Source: Achromobacter dolens (GTDB lineage Bacteria; Pseudomonadota; Gammaproteobacteria; Burkholderiales; Burkholderiaceae_B). Taken from it: a stretch of DNA of 64,000 bases. This document shows positions 28,085-38,151 of the stretch, piece by piece (positions within the stretch are counted from its first letter, which is position 1; every line of letters starts with the position of its first letter). The position numbers and the translations under genes were made by a program. The notes under the pieces are model-generated. The model was not told where the DNA came from. It ran no database searches and worked only from the letters and a program-made list of their open reading frames with translations. The stretch is taken from positions 1 through 64,000 of the forward strand of contig NZ_CADIJW010000020.1 of NCBI RefSeq assembly GCF_902859745.1, written 5' to 3'.

Positions 28085-29127
28085 TGGCGCAAGCCGCTTC
28101 AGCGGTCGCCGCCTACCGGCACATCCTGCGCCGCCGCGCGGGGCTCATCGCCCTGCTGCTGGCGGCGATTTGCATTGGGCTGCTGCTCGACTTCACACTC
28201 GGCCCCTCGGGCCTGGGCTGGGGCGAACTGTGGCGCACACTGAGCGCGCCGGCGTCGGCCGATCCGACGCTGCGCGTGATCGTGTGGGATATCCGGCTAC
28301 CTTACGCCCTCATGGCCGCGCTGGTCGGCATGGCGCTGGGCCTGGCGGGCGCGGAAATGCAGACCATCCTGAACAATCCCCTGGCGAGCCCATTCACGTT
28401 GGGCGTGTCGTCGGCGGCCGCCTTCGGCGCGTCGCTGGCCATCGTGCTGCACCTGGGCGTGCCCGGCATCCCCGACGGCTGGCTGATCGCCGGCAATGCC
28501 TTCCTGTTCGCCATGCTGGCGGCCCTGCTGCTGGACGGCGTGGCACGCCGGGGCGGCATCAACACCTCGGGCGTGGTGTTGTTCGGCATCGCCATGGTGT
28601 TCACCTTCAACGCGCTGGTGTCGCTGGTGCAGTTCACCGCCAGCGCCGAGGCGCTGCAGAGCCTGGTGTTCTGGACCATGGGCAGCCTGGCGCGCTCGAG
28701 CTGGACCACGGTCGCCGCGCTGGGATTGGCGTTCGCGCTGGCGCTGCCGCTGGCCATGCGCCAGTCCTGGAAACTGACCGCGCTGCGGCTGGGCGAGGAA
28801 CGCGCCGCCAGTTTCGGCGTGGACGTGCGCCGCGTGCGCGTGACGGCGCTGGCGCGCGTCAGCCTGCTGTCGGCGCTGGCGGTGGCGTTCGTCGGCACCA
28901 TCGGGTTCATCGGCCTGATCGCGCCCCATATCGCCCGCCGGCTGGTGGGCGAGGATCACCGCTTTTTCCTGCCGGGCAGCGCGCTGGTGGGCGGCGTCAT
29001 CCTGTCGCTGGCCTCGGTGGCGTCCAAGAACCTCGCGCCCGGCGTCATCGTGCCGGTCGGGATCGTAACCTCGCTGATCGGCATTCCATTCTTCGTCGCG
29101 GTGGTGCTGCGCCGGAGGCTGCCATGA
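28084..29127 (+). CDS. FecCD/BtuC-family ABC transporter permease
   Basis: A 347-residue permease with about ten membrane segments, of the family importing iron-siderophores, haem or cobalamin. The conserved DIRLPYALMAALVGMALGLAG, NPLASPFTLGVSSAA and FIGLIAPHIARRL (ATPase-contact) motifs are present. Its start overlaps the cpoB stop and its stop overlaps the ATPase start (ATGA), so it is tightly coupled on both sides. No substrate-binding protein gene is nearby, so the substrate is not deducible. Confidence 0.93.
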   Translation: MAQAASAVAAYRHILRRRAGLIALLLAAICIGLLLDFTLGPSGLGWGELWRTLSAPASADPTLRVIVWDIRLPYALMAALVGMALGLAGAEMQTILNNPLASPFTLGVSSAAAFGASLAIVLHLGVPGIPDGWLIAGNAFLFAMLAALLLDGVARRGGINTSGVVLFGIAMVFTFNALVSLVQFTASAEALQSLVFWTMGSLARSSWTTVAALGLAFALALPLAMRQSWKLTALRLGEERAASFGVDVRRVRVTALARVSLLSALAVAFVGTIGFIGLIAPHIARRLVGEDHRFFLPGSALVGGVILSLASVASKNLAPGVIVPVGIVTSLIGIPFFVAVVLRRRLP

Positions 29128-29927
29128 CGGGCGCCACGCGTGCGCCGGCGCTGGCGATCGACGGCATCAGCGCCGGCTATGGCGGCACGGACGTGCTGCA
29201 CGACCTGTCCTTGCCGCGCCTGGGTGCTGGCGAGGTCACGGCCCTGCTGGGCCCCAATGGCAGCGGCAAATCGACGCTGCTCAAGGCGCTGGCGGGACTG
29301 GTGAAGGTGCGCGCCGGACGGGCGCGACTAAACGACCTGGAGCTGGCGCGGATGGATTTCGCCACCCGCGCGCGCCATCTGGTCTATCTGCCGCAAAGCC
29401 TGCCGGCCGCCGTGCACCTGCGCGTGTTCGAATCGGTGCTGGTGGCGGCCCGCGCCAGTGAGGCCGAGGGTCCGCCGACGGACCTGCACGGGATCGACCG
29501 GCTGCTGGAAAGGCTGGGCATCGGCCATCTGGCGCTGTCCTACCTGGACGCGCTGTCCGGCGGCCAGAAGCAACTGGTGGGGCTGGCGCAGGCGCTGGTG
29601 CGGCGGCCGCGCGTGCTGCTGCTGGACGAACCGCTGTCGGCGCTGGACCTGAATTACCAGTTCCATGTGATGCGGCTGCTGAAACAGGAAACCGCCGACC
29701 ACGGGCTGATCACGGTGATCGTTCTGCATGACCTGAACGTGGCGCTGCAGCACGCCGACCGGGCGGTGATGATCCATGGCGGCAGGCTGGTTGCCGCGGG
29801 CGCGCCGGCCGACGTCATCACGCCGGCCGCGCTGGCCGCCGTGTATGGCGTGCGGGGCCGGGTCGAGGCCTGCTCGCGGGGACGGCTGCAGGTGCTGATC
29901 GACGATCTGGAGGCCGATCCGCACTGA
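29124..29927 (+). CDS. FecE/BtuD-type ABC transporter ATP-binding protein
   Basis: A 267-residue ATPase with Walker A GPNGSGKST (near residue 43), Q loop, signature LSGGQKQL, Walker B VLLLDEPLS and the switch His in VLHDLN. It couples ATP hydrolysis to the adjacent permease. The true start is the ATG at 29124, overlapping the permease stop; the longer open frame upstream is an out-of-frame reading of the permease. A weak hairpin follows at 29949-29966. Confidence 0.94.
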   Translation: MTGATRAPALAIDGISAGYGGTDVLHDLSLPRLGAGEVTALLGPNGSGKSTLLKALAGLVKVRAGRARLNDLELARMDFATRARHLVYLPQSLPAAVHLRVFESVLVAARASEAEGPPTDLHGIDRLLERLGIGHLALSYLDALSGGQKQLVGLAQALVRRPRVLLLDEPLSALDLNYQFHVMRLLKQETADHGLITVIVLHDLNVALQHADRAVMIHGGRLVAAGAPADVITPAALAAVYGVRGRVEACSRGRLQVLIDDLEADPH

Positions 29928-29948
29928 CCCCGCGGCGGCTTTCGTCTG

Positions 29949-29970
29949 CCCGCGCCAGGGCGCGGGGCTT
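29949..29970 (+). terminator. Possible weak terminator after the ABC ATPase
   Basis: Stem CCCGCGCC/GGCGCGGG with a very short loop followed by GCTTTCC. The T-tract is poor. It lies between convergent genes. Confidence 0.35.
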
Positions 29971-29981
29971 TCCAGGCTGCG

Positions 29982-30479
29982 CTAGGCGCGCTGCGCCACG
30001 TCCGCGACCGGCGCGCCGGTCATGGCGGCCAATTGCCGCGGCGTCAGGTTGAAGACCGCGTGCGGGTGCCCCGCCGCCGCCCACAGGCTGTCGTACTGGA
30101 ACAGGTCCTGGTCGAGCAGCATCACGGGCTTGACCGCGTGACCGATCGGGCAGACGCCGCCGATGGCGTAACCGGTCATCTCGCGCACGAACTTGGCGTC
30201 CGCCTTGGCCAGCGCGCCGACCTGCTCCGCGACCTTGGACTCATCGACGCGGTTGATACCGCTGGCGATGACCAGCACCGGCGCGTCGTCGGCGGCCCGG
30301 CGGAAGATGATCGACTTGGCGATCTGTGCCACCTCGCACCCCAGCCCCGCCGCCGCCTCGGCCGAGGTCTTGCCCGTCTGCGGTAGCACCACCACCGGCT
30401 TGTCATGGCCCATCTCGGCCAGCAGGCGGGCGACGCGTTGGGCGGACTCGGGAAGATCGGCGGGGGTGGCGAGGGACAT
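29982..30479 (-). CDS. ybaK: YbaK/EbsC-family Cys-tRNA(Pro) deacylase
   Basis: A 165-residue trans-editing domain homologous to the insertion domain of ProS. Recognisable family segments are GCEVAQIAKSIIFR (with the conserved Lys), FVREMTGYAIGGVCPIGH and VFNLTPRQLAAMTGA. It clears cysteine mischarged to tRNA(Pro). Members of this family differ in specificity, so a related misacyl-tRNA substrate is possible. The start MSLATPADL at 30479 is preferred; the extension to 30497 has no similarity. Confidence 0.88.
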   Translation of the reverse strand: MSLATPADLPESAQRVARLLAEMGHDKPVVVLPQTGKTSAEAAAGLGCEVAQIAKSIIFRRAADDAPVLVIASGINRVDESKVAEQVGALAKADAKFVREMTGYAIGGVCPIGHAVKPVMLLDQDLFQYDSLWAAAGHPHAVFNLTPRQLAAMTGAPVADVAQRA

Positions 30480-30620
30480 CTGGCGAACTCCGTTCAAGAC
30501 AAAAAGATCGGGAATCGAGTTTATCAGCCCGGCGAATGCCCCCGCCGCGGGCGCGGGCGTGCCGCTGCCGAGGGAGTGAAACGGCTAGAATGCGCGGCTG
30601 GCCTTCCCGACCCCGACCCG

Positions 30621-31430
30621 ATGCGTTCCGAACCCGTCCTGCCCCTGCAAAGCGCCGATATCGGCGGCTATGCCATGTCCTACACCGAATACGGCGAAGG
30701 GGCGCCCCTGGTGCTGGTGCACGGCTCGTTGTCGGACTGTCGCTACTGGAAATCGCAGATGGCGCCGCTGGGCCGTTCGTTCCGGGTGCTGGCGGTGAGC
30801 CTGCGCCGCTATTGGCCCGAAAGCTGGGATGGCGAAGGCGACGGTTTCTCGGTGGCGCAGCACGGCGCCGACGTGCTGGCGTTCATCGACAAGGTGGCGG
30901 GCGGTCCCGCCCATCTGGTGGGCCATTCGCGCGGCGGCCGCGTGGCCCTGGAAGCCGCGCTGGCCCGCCCCGACGCACTGCGCAGCCTGACGCTGGCCGA
31001 CCCCGGCCTGCCGCTGCCTGGCGGCGACGACGCCCGGGGCGGTTTTCGCCAGCGGGCGCTCGAACTGATCCGCGACGGCGCCGTGGAAGAAGGCCTGGCG
31101 CTGTTCGTGGACACGGTGACCGGGCCGGACACCTGGCAACGCATGGTGCCCTGGTTCAAGGAAATGGTGCGCGACAACGCCGGCACGCTGTTCGGCCAGG
31201 CCCGCGAGACGCCGGCCTCGCTGAGTCCGCAGGAGATTGCCTCGCTGACGCTGCCGACGCTGCTCATCGGCGGCGCGTTGAGCCCCGATCCCTACCCCGC
31301 CGTGCTCGACGCGCTGGAGAGCTGGCTGCCGCAATCGCGGCGGGTGGACATTGCCGGCTCGTCGCATGGCATGAACCTGGGCAACCCGCGCGCCTTCAAC
31401 GGCGCCATCGAATCGTTCCTGCGCGGCTGA
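30621..31430 (+). CDS. Alpha/beta hydrolase
   Basis: A 269-residue cytoplasmic hydrolase. The oxyanion region is VLVHGSLSD, the nucleophile Ser103 is in GHSRGG, and the probable catalytic His is in GSSHGMN near the C-terminus; the acid is likely in the GGALSPDPY strand. The fold resembles esterases and epoxide-hydrolase relatives. The substrate is unknown. ATG at 30621 begins the conserved region. It converges with an Lrp gene with an 11-bp gap. Confidence 0.85.
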   Translation: MRSEPVLPLQSADIGGYAMSYTEYGEGAPLVLVHGSLSDCRYWKSQMAPLGRSFRVLAVSLRRYWPESWDGEGDGFSVAQHGADVLAFIDKVAGGPAHLVGHSRGGRVALEAALARPDALRSLTLADPGLPLPGGDDARGGFRQRALELIRDGAVEEGLALFVDTVTGPDTWQRMVPWFKEMVRDNAGTLFGQARETPASLSPQEIASLTLPTLLIGGALSPDPYPAVLDALESWLPQSRRVDIAGSSHGMNLGNPRAFNGAIESFLRG

Positions 31431-31441
31431 GCGGCGCGCCG

Positions 31442-31912
31442 TCAGGGCTCGACCGACGGCGTGTGCTTGAGGCGCTTGAGCACGAAGGTCGAGCGGCTGT
31501 GCCGCACGCCGGGCAGCTTGTAGAGCCGCTTGCGCAGGAACTCTTCATAACCCTCGGTGCCGGCCACCGCGACCTTGATCAGGTAGTCGTATTCGCCCGT
31601 CACCAGGAACGCTTCCACCACTTGCGGCAGGCGGGTGATCGCCTCGCCGAAGCGCGCCAGCGTGTGATCGTCGTGGTGCTCGAGCGTGACCTCGATCATG
31701 ACCGTGTCGGGCAGGCCCAGCGCCTTCTGGTTCAACAGGGCCGCATAGCCCTCGATCACGCCCGCGTCCTCCAGCGCCTTGACCCGGTTCCAGCAGGGCG
31801 TGGGCGACAGGCCGACCTGCTCGGCCAGCTTCAGGTTGGTGAGGCGGCCGTCGGTGCGCAGCGCGCGCAGGATCTTGCGGTCGGTTTCGTCGATTTTGGG
31901 TGGCGTGGACAC
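31442..31912 (-). CDS. Lrp/AsnC family transcriptional regulator
   Basis: A 156-residue regulator. The DNA-binding part is DETDRKILRALRTDGRLTN followed by SPTPCWNRVKALEDAG, and a RAM effector domain follows (VVEAFLVTGEYDYLIKV). It is divergent from a DMT-family exporter, an arrangement typical of amino acid export control. Two adjacent palindromes spaced 20 bp centre to centre lie in the shared 246-bp region and are probably its operator. Confidence 0.93.
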   Translation of the reverse strand: MSTPPKIDETDRKILRALRTDGRLTNLKLAEQVGLSPTPCWNRVKALEDAGVIEGYAALLNQKALGLPDTVMIEVTLEHHDDHTLARFGEAITRLPQVVEAFLVTGEYDYLIKVAVAGTEGYEEFLRKRLYKLPGVRHSRSTFVLKRLKHTPSVEP

Positions 31913-31962
31913 GGGGCGGAAAATCCGTAGAAGAGACTATCCCTGCAAAAGCTGATTCTAGA

Positions 31963-31997
31963 GGATATATATTCCTTCAATACCGCCAAATTGGCGG
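31963..31997. promoter_or_regulatory. Paired palindromes two helical turns apart, candidate Lrp-type operator
   Basis: AGGATATATATTCCT (31963-31977, symmetric arms AGGA/TCCT) and CCGCCAAATTGGCGG (31983-31997, perfect) have centres exactly 20 bp apart, in the lrp-DMT divergent region. Two in-phase sites fit the multimeric binding of Lrp/AsnC proteins. Confidence 0.5.
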
Positions 31998-32158
31998 GAA
32001 TCAGGAAACCTATTTTCCCGACCCGGCCGTAGACTTTCCGTCAAGACGGGCATTACCCCGCCCGTCGGATCCAGCGCCCGCGCCGTGGCACAACCCGGCG
32101 CCGACGCCGGTGTAGTCCACCGCAGTGTGCCGCGCGCCGATCCGCGCGGCGGGAAATC

Positions 32159-33115
32159 ATGTCTCACGCAGCAGCAGTCCCCGCAAGAACCGGCCTGGGC
32201 CTGTCCGGCACCGCCATGCTCCTGGCCGCGCCGGCGCTCTTCGCCTCCAACATGGTGGCCGCCCGCTGGGCCCACGACGCCGCCCTTCCCCCCGTGTTCC
32301 TGGCTTTCGGCCGCTGGCTGATCGCCTTCCTGATCCTGTTGCCGCTGGCCGCGCCGGCCTTGCTGCGGCATCGCCAGGCGCTGTGGCGCGGCCTGCCCAC
32401 GCTGCTGCCGCTGGCGGTGCTGGGCATGGGCGTGGCGGTGGCGCCGCAGTACATCGGCGCCCAAAGCACCAGCGCCACCAATATCGCGCTGATCTTCTCG
32501 TGCAGCCCGATCCTGGTGGCGCTGCTGGAAGCGGTCATCTGGCGCAAGCCTCTCTCGCCCCTGCGCGCCGCCGGGCTGGCGCTGGCGCTGGGCGGCGTGC
32601 TGGTGGTGCTGACGCGCGGCGACGCCTGGGCGCTGGCGCGGCTGGCGTTCGGCCAGGGCGACCTGTGGGTGCTGCTGGCCGCCACCGGCTGGGCGCTCTA
32701 TACGGTGCTGCAGAAGCGCCTGGCGCAGCCGGCGGTGCCGGATGGCGCGCGGCTGGCGGCGATGATGCTGGGCGGCGCGATCGCGCTGGCGCCGTTCGCC
32801 GGCATCGAGGCCGCCACCGGCGCCATCCCGCCCTGGAGCGATCCACGGCTGGCGGCGGTCCTGCTGTTCCTGGCGGTCGTGCCGAGCCTGGGCGCGTATT
32901 ACGTCTACGGCCGGCTGATCAGCCGCGCCGGCCCCGCCACCGCGGGCCTGTCGATGTTTTTGGTGCCGGTGTATGCCGCGCTGCTGGCCTGGCCACTGCT
33001 GGGCGAGGCGCCGCAACTGTTCCATGCTTATGGCTTCGTGATGATCCTGCTGGGCGTGAAGCTGGCGTCCTCGCGCATGCGGACGGCGACGGCCGGCGCC
33101 GCCGCGCCGGCCTGA
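32159..33115 (+). CDS. EamA/DMT-superfamily exporter
   Basis: A 318-residue inner-membrane protein with ten hydrophobic segments in two EamA repeats (about residues 15-150 and 170-305). The conserved FSCSPILVALLE and the second-repeat AGLSMFLVPVYAALLAWPLLGE motif are present. Such proteins export metabolites, often amino acids; the divergent Lrp regulator supports that. Substrate unknown. It shares a bidirectional terminator with fusA. Confidence 0.9.
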   Translation: MSHAAAVPARTGLGLSGTAMLLAAPALFASNMVAARWAHDAALPPVFLAFGRWLIAFLILLPLAAPALLRHRQALWRGLPTLLPLAVLGMGVAVAPQYIGAQSTSATNIALIFSCSPILVALLEAVIWRKPLSPLRAAGLALALGGVLVVLTRGDAWALARLAFGQGDLWVLLAATGWALYTVLQKRLAQPAVPDGARLAAMMLGGAIALAPFAGIEAATGAIPPWSDPRLAAVLLFLAVVPSLGAYYVYGRLISRAGPATAGLSMFLVPVYAALLAWPLLGEAPQLFHAYGFVMILLGVKLASSRMRTATAGAAAPA

Positions 33116-33146
33116 CGTGCCAGCCTGAAGCGCGAGAAAGAAAAAA

Positions 33147-33167
33147 GGGCCACCGCGCGGGTGGCCC
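33147..33167. terminator. Bidirectional terminator between the DMT exporter and fusA
   Basis: Stem GGGCCACC/GGTGGCCC (33147-33154, 33160-33167). On the minus strand it is followed by TTTTTTCTTTCTC, a strong tail for fusA; on the plus strand by TTGTTA. Confidence 0.88.
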
Positions 33168-33188
33168 TTGTTACGAGCGATTCCGGAT

Positions 33189-35300
<2,112 letters not shown>

Positions 35301-35495
35301 GGCCTCGTTCCTTGCAGTAATCACCAGGAGTAGGCGGCAGGTCCGACCGGATACTGCCGCGGCGGGCGCCATGCCGCGTTGAGAGGTGTGCTCGGGTGTT
35401 GCGAAACCGCGCCCGCACTTATCCGTAAATATTACGCGCCGCGGGCCGGTTTACAAGCTTTAGCCATATGGGTCATAGGGAATGGCGCGGACAAG

Positions 35496-35519
35496 AAAAA
35501 GCCCCTCGCCAGGAGGGGC
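35496..35519 (-). terminator. Intrinsic terminator after the UspA gene
   Basis: On the minus strand the stem GCCCCTC/GAGGGGC (35501-35507, 35513-35519) is followed by TTTTTCTTG. It closes the UspA gene and separates it from fusA. Confidence 0.85.
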
Positions 35520-35580
35520 CGGGCCCGGCATCGGCGCCGGGAGGCCTGACAGCGGCCTGACACGGGCAACGAGGCCGGAT

Positions 35581-36045
35581 TTACTTCTTTTCTTCCTTGA
35601 CGCGGTACACCAGCACGGCGGTGCTGGCCAGCGACAGCACCTTGGCGGTGACGCTGCCCAGCAGCAGGCGCGACAGGCCGCTGCGGCCGTGGCTGCCGAT
35701 GAAGATCAGGTCGCAACCGGCGTCGGCGGCGGCCTGGACGATGCCGTCGGCCACGTTGAAGTTGGACACGGCGCGCGCCTCGGACTTCACGCCGGCGGTG
35801 TCGGCGCGGTCGGTGATCTGCTTGAGGTACTTGTCGGCCTGCTCGGCCGAGGCCTTTTCGTAGTCTTCGTCGGTGATGGCGTAGGCCGCGGCCATGCCGT
35901 CGAAACCGATGGTGGCGGCGAACGGCTGCGTCACGTAGAGGGCGACGACGTCAGCGCCCACCGAGCGCGCGAAGGAAATGCCGGCGTTGGCGGCTTGGGC
36001 CGACAGCGGCGAGCCGTCGGTGGGAATCAGGATCTTCTTGAACAT
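35581..36045 (-). CDS. Universal stress protein, UspA family
   Basis: A 154-residue single-domain Usp. The N-terminal KKILIPTDGS and the nucleotide-binding motif GSHGRSGLSRLLLGSVT (G-2X-G-9X-GS type) indicate an ATP-binding, FS-like member. Cytoplasmic stress or anaerobic-survival role in the family. AGGAGC lies upstream of the ATG. An FNR/ANR-like box is found 78-91 bp before the start codon, suggesting oxygen control. Confidence 0.93.
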   Translation of the reverse strand: MFKKILIPTDGSPLSAQAANAGISFARSVGADVVALYVTQPFAATIGFDGMAAAYAITDEDYEKASAEQADKYLKQITDRADTAGVKSEARAVSNFNVADGIVQAAADAGCDLIFIGSHGRSGLSRLLLGSVTAKVLSLASTAVLVYRVKEEKK

Positions 36046-36122
36046 CTTGCCTGCTCCTGTTTGAGAGGAAGCTCCATGCTACCGGAAACCCGCCAGGTTC
36101 ACATCAAGCGAACCCGGGGTCC

Positions 36123-36136
36123 TTGATGCGCGTCAA
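36123..36136. promoter_or_regulatory. FNR/ANR-like box upstream of the UspA gene
   Basis: TTGATGCGCGTCAA fits the TTGAT-N4-ATCAA consensus at nine of ten positions. It is centred 84 bp before the UspA start and overlaps the last codons of the DUF442 gene. A 7-bp inverted repeat (36102-36108 with 36122-36128) overlaps it. Confidence 0.5.
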
Positions 36137-36477
36137 CCCAGTTGCTGGGCGGCGGCGAACAGATTGGTGCAGCGGGTGCCGGTGCGGCAGTACGCCAGCA
36201 CCGGGCCCGGCAGGGTGCGCAGCAATTCGGCGAAGCGGACCACATCGGCGGCGGTCATGGCGCTGCCGACGACCGGCTGGTATTCGATTTTCAGGCCGGC
36301 GGCGGCGGCGGCCTTGGACACGTCGGCGGCGGTCGGCTGGTCGGGGCCGCCCTCGAAGTCGGGACGGTTGATGATGACGCTCTTGTAGCCGGCGGCGGCC
36401 ACGTCGGCCATGTCGTCGGGGCCCAGTTGCGGGGCGACGGCGAAATTCTCGGTGAGGGGTTTGATGGGTGCGGACAT
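36133..36477 (-). CDS. DUF442 / TIGR01244 family phosphatase-like protein
   Basis: A 114-residue protein with a tyrosine-phosphatase-type loop CRTGTR (Cys97, Arg102) after the PVLAY strand. This is the Blh-N/DUF442 fold found alone or fused to persulfide dioxygenase-like domains. Links to sulfide handling are known for some relatives, but the substrate here is unknown. The start MSAPIKPL at 36477 is preferred over the longer frame. It lies 46 bp downstream of the MocR gene on the same strand. Confidence 0.82.
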   Translation of the reverse strand: MSAPIKPLTENFAVAPQLGPDDMADVAAAGYKSVIINRPDFEGGPDQPTAADVSKAAAAAGLKIEYQPVVGSAMTAADVVRFAELLRTLPGPVLAYCRTGTRCTNLFAAAQQLG

Positions 36478-36523
36478 GGCGATTCCTTGATGGGGGTGAC
36501 TGCGTATTATTGTAGGAGCCGTT

Positions 36524-37957
36524 TCAGGCGAAAAGCTTTTCCAGCATATTCCACACGCCCCGGTCATCGACCATCGGCACCGAGAACCGCAACATGGTCG
36601 ACGGCCCCTGGGATGGCGAGAACAGCGTGCCGGGCGCCAGCAGCATGCCCTGGTCGGCGGCGGCGCGAGCCAGCACCTCGCTGTCGCGCCCGCAATCGGC
36701 CCACACGAACATGCCTGCCTGCGGCTCGTGCCGGATCGTCAGGCCGAGCTTCTGCAGGCCCTTCAGGCAGCGCTGGCGGGCCTCGTCCACCCGCAGCCGC
36801 ACGCGCTCGATATGGCGCCGGTACTGTCCTTCCATCAGCACCCGGTGCACCACCCGTTCGCCCAGCTCGGGCGAAGTCAGCCCGGCCAGCATCTTCAGGT
36901 CGGCCAGCTTCTGCAGGATGTCGGGATTGGCGGCCAGATAGCCCACGCGCAGGCTGGCCGCCAGCATCTTGGAATAGCCGCTGACCAGGATCACGCGATT
37001 GAGCCGGTCCAGCACCGCCAGCTTCATGGCGCCGCCCGGATGCAGCTCGCCGTAGGTGTCGTCTTCCACCACCATGAAATCGTGACGCTCGGCGATGCGC
37101 AGGATGTCGTAGGCGGCGCCCGCCGACAAAGTGTGGCCGGTGGGGTTGTGGACCGCGCTGTTGATGATGAACAGCTTCGGCTTGTGCTGCGCCGCCAGTT
37201 GCTCCAGCAAGGCGGTGTCGGGACCGTCGGGACCGCGCGGCACGCCGATCAGCCGGGCGCCGAAGGCGGCCAGGCGGCCAAAGATGACGAACCAGGCCGG
37301 ATCCTCGACCAGCACGGTGTCGCCGGGCTGCACCAACAGGCGGGCGATCAGGTCCAGGGCATGGGTGACGCCATTGGTGGTGAGCAGATTGCGTTCGGGA
37401 TGAGCGGGCACGCCGTCGCTCTGCAGCGAGGCGGCGATCTGCTGGCGCAGCGGCGAAAACCCCTGCGGATGGCCGTAGGAAACGAGATGGCCGCGCACCG
37501 AGCGGCCCACCGCACGCACCGCGCCCGCCACCATTTCGGGATCGAGCCAGTCGGCCGGCAGCAAGCCGGCGCCGCCCGGCATGCCTGGCCCGCCGCCCTC
37601 GCGGAACATGCTACGCAGCAGCCAGGCGATATCGACCCGCGCCGGCGGCGTGAAATTCTGCGTGGAAGCGGGCACGGCGACCGGGGCCAGCGGCCCGCTG
37701 CGCGCGCGCACGAAAAAGCCGGCGCCGCGCCGCGATTGGACCAGACCGCGCGCCACCAGCCGGTCGTAGGCTTCCACCACCGTGAAACGGCTGACGCCGG
37801 ACTGCTCGGCCATCTTGCGGATGGACGGCAGGCGCGTCCCCGGCCGCAAGCCTTGCTCGTCGATGCGCCGGGCCAGGCCGTCGGCCAATTGCGCCACCAG
37901 CGTGGCGTCGGCCTGGCGCACCGGCTGCCAGGGCATGGAAGGCGAAGTAACTGTCAT
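36524..37957 (-). CDS. MocR-type regulator: GntR DNA-binding domain fused to a PLP aminotransferase-like domain
   Basis: A 477-residue protein. A GntR winged helix spans residues 18-82 (TRLPSIRKMAEQSGVSRFTV). The remainder is a fold-type I aminotransferase domain with the conserved NPTGHTLS and the PLP-binding Lys330 in VSGYSKMLAASLRVGYL. MocR proteins use PLP as effector. It is divergent from a LysE exporter, with direct repeats in the shared region. Control of that exporter, rather than of PLP synthesis, is the natural inference. Confidence 0.92.
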   Translation of the reverse strand: MTVTSPSMPWQPVRQADATLVAQLADGLARRIDEQGLRPGTRLPSIRKMAEQSGVSRFTVVEAYDRLVARGLVQSRRGAGFFVRARSGPLAPVAVPASTQNFTPPARVDIAWLLRSMFREGGGPGMPGGAGLLPADWLDPEMVAGAVRAVGRSVRGHLVSYGHPQGFSPLRQQIAASLQSDGVPAHPERNLLTTNGVTHALDLIARLLVQPGDTVLVEDPAWFVIFGRLAAFGARLIGVPRGPDGPDTALLEQLAAQHKPKLFIINSAVHNPTGHTLSAGAAYDILRIAERHDFMVVEDDTYGELHPGGAMKLAVLDRLNRVILVSGYSKMLAASLRVGYLAANPDILQKLADLKMLAGLTSPELGERVVHRVLMEGQYRRHIERVRLRVDEARQRCLKGLQKLGLTIRHEPQAGMFVWADCGRDSEVLARAAADQGMLLAPGTLFSPSQGPSTMLRFSVPMVDDRGVWNMLEKLFA

Positions 37958-37999
37958 GGGGATTTCACCAGGCCAGCGGTTGAAGTGACATGTATAAGT

Positions 38000-38016
38000 G
38001 TACCGGTACTGTACCG
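38000..38016. promoter_or_regulatory. Direct GTACCG repeats and palindrome, candidate MocR operator
   Basis: GTACCGGTAC (38000-38009) is a perfect palindrome. Its GTACCG is repeated directly 11 bp downstream (38011-38016). It lies 43 bp upstream of the MocR start codon, in the region shared with lysE. Closely spaced direct repeats are characteristic of MocR operators. Confidence 0.55.
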
Positions 38017-38092
38017 ATAACTATGCGTAGAGTGACAGCAATGGCATCAGCCCGCAAGCCCCGCGGACCGCTCCGCCGCATCGCCATGGCAA

Positions 38093-38130
38093 GGCTGCGG
38101 CCAGGGCTGCCACGGGGACCGGCCGCAGCC
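38093..38130 (+). promoter_or_regulatory. Leader hairpin just before the LysE exporter
   Basis: A perfect 10-bp inverted repeat (GGCTGCGGCC at 38093-38102, GGCCGCAGCC at 38121-38130) with an 18-nt loop ends 21 nt before the ATG, followed by CTGTTTCATT. It could act as an attenuator or stability element. Confidence 0.35.
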
Positions 38131-38151
38131 CTGTTTCATTGGAGTCAAGAA

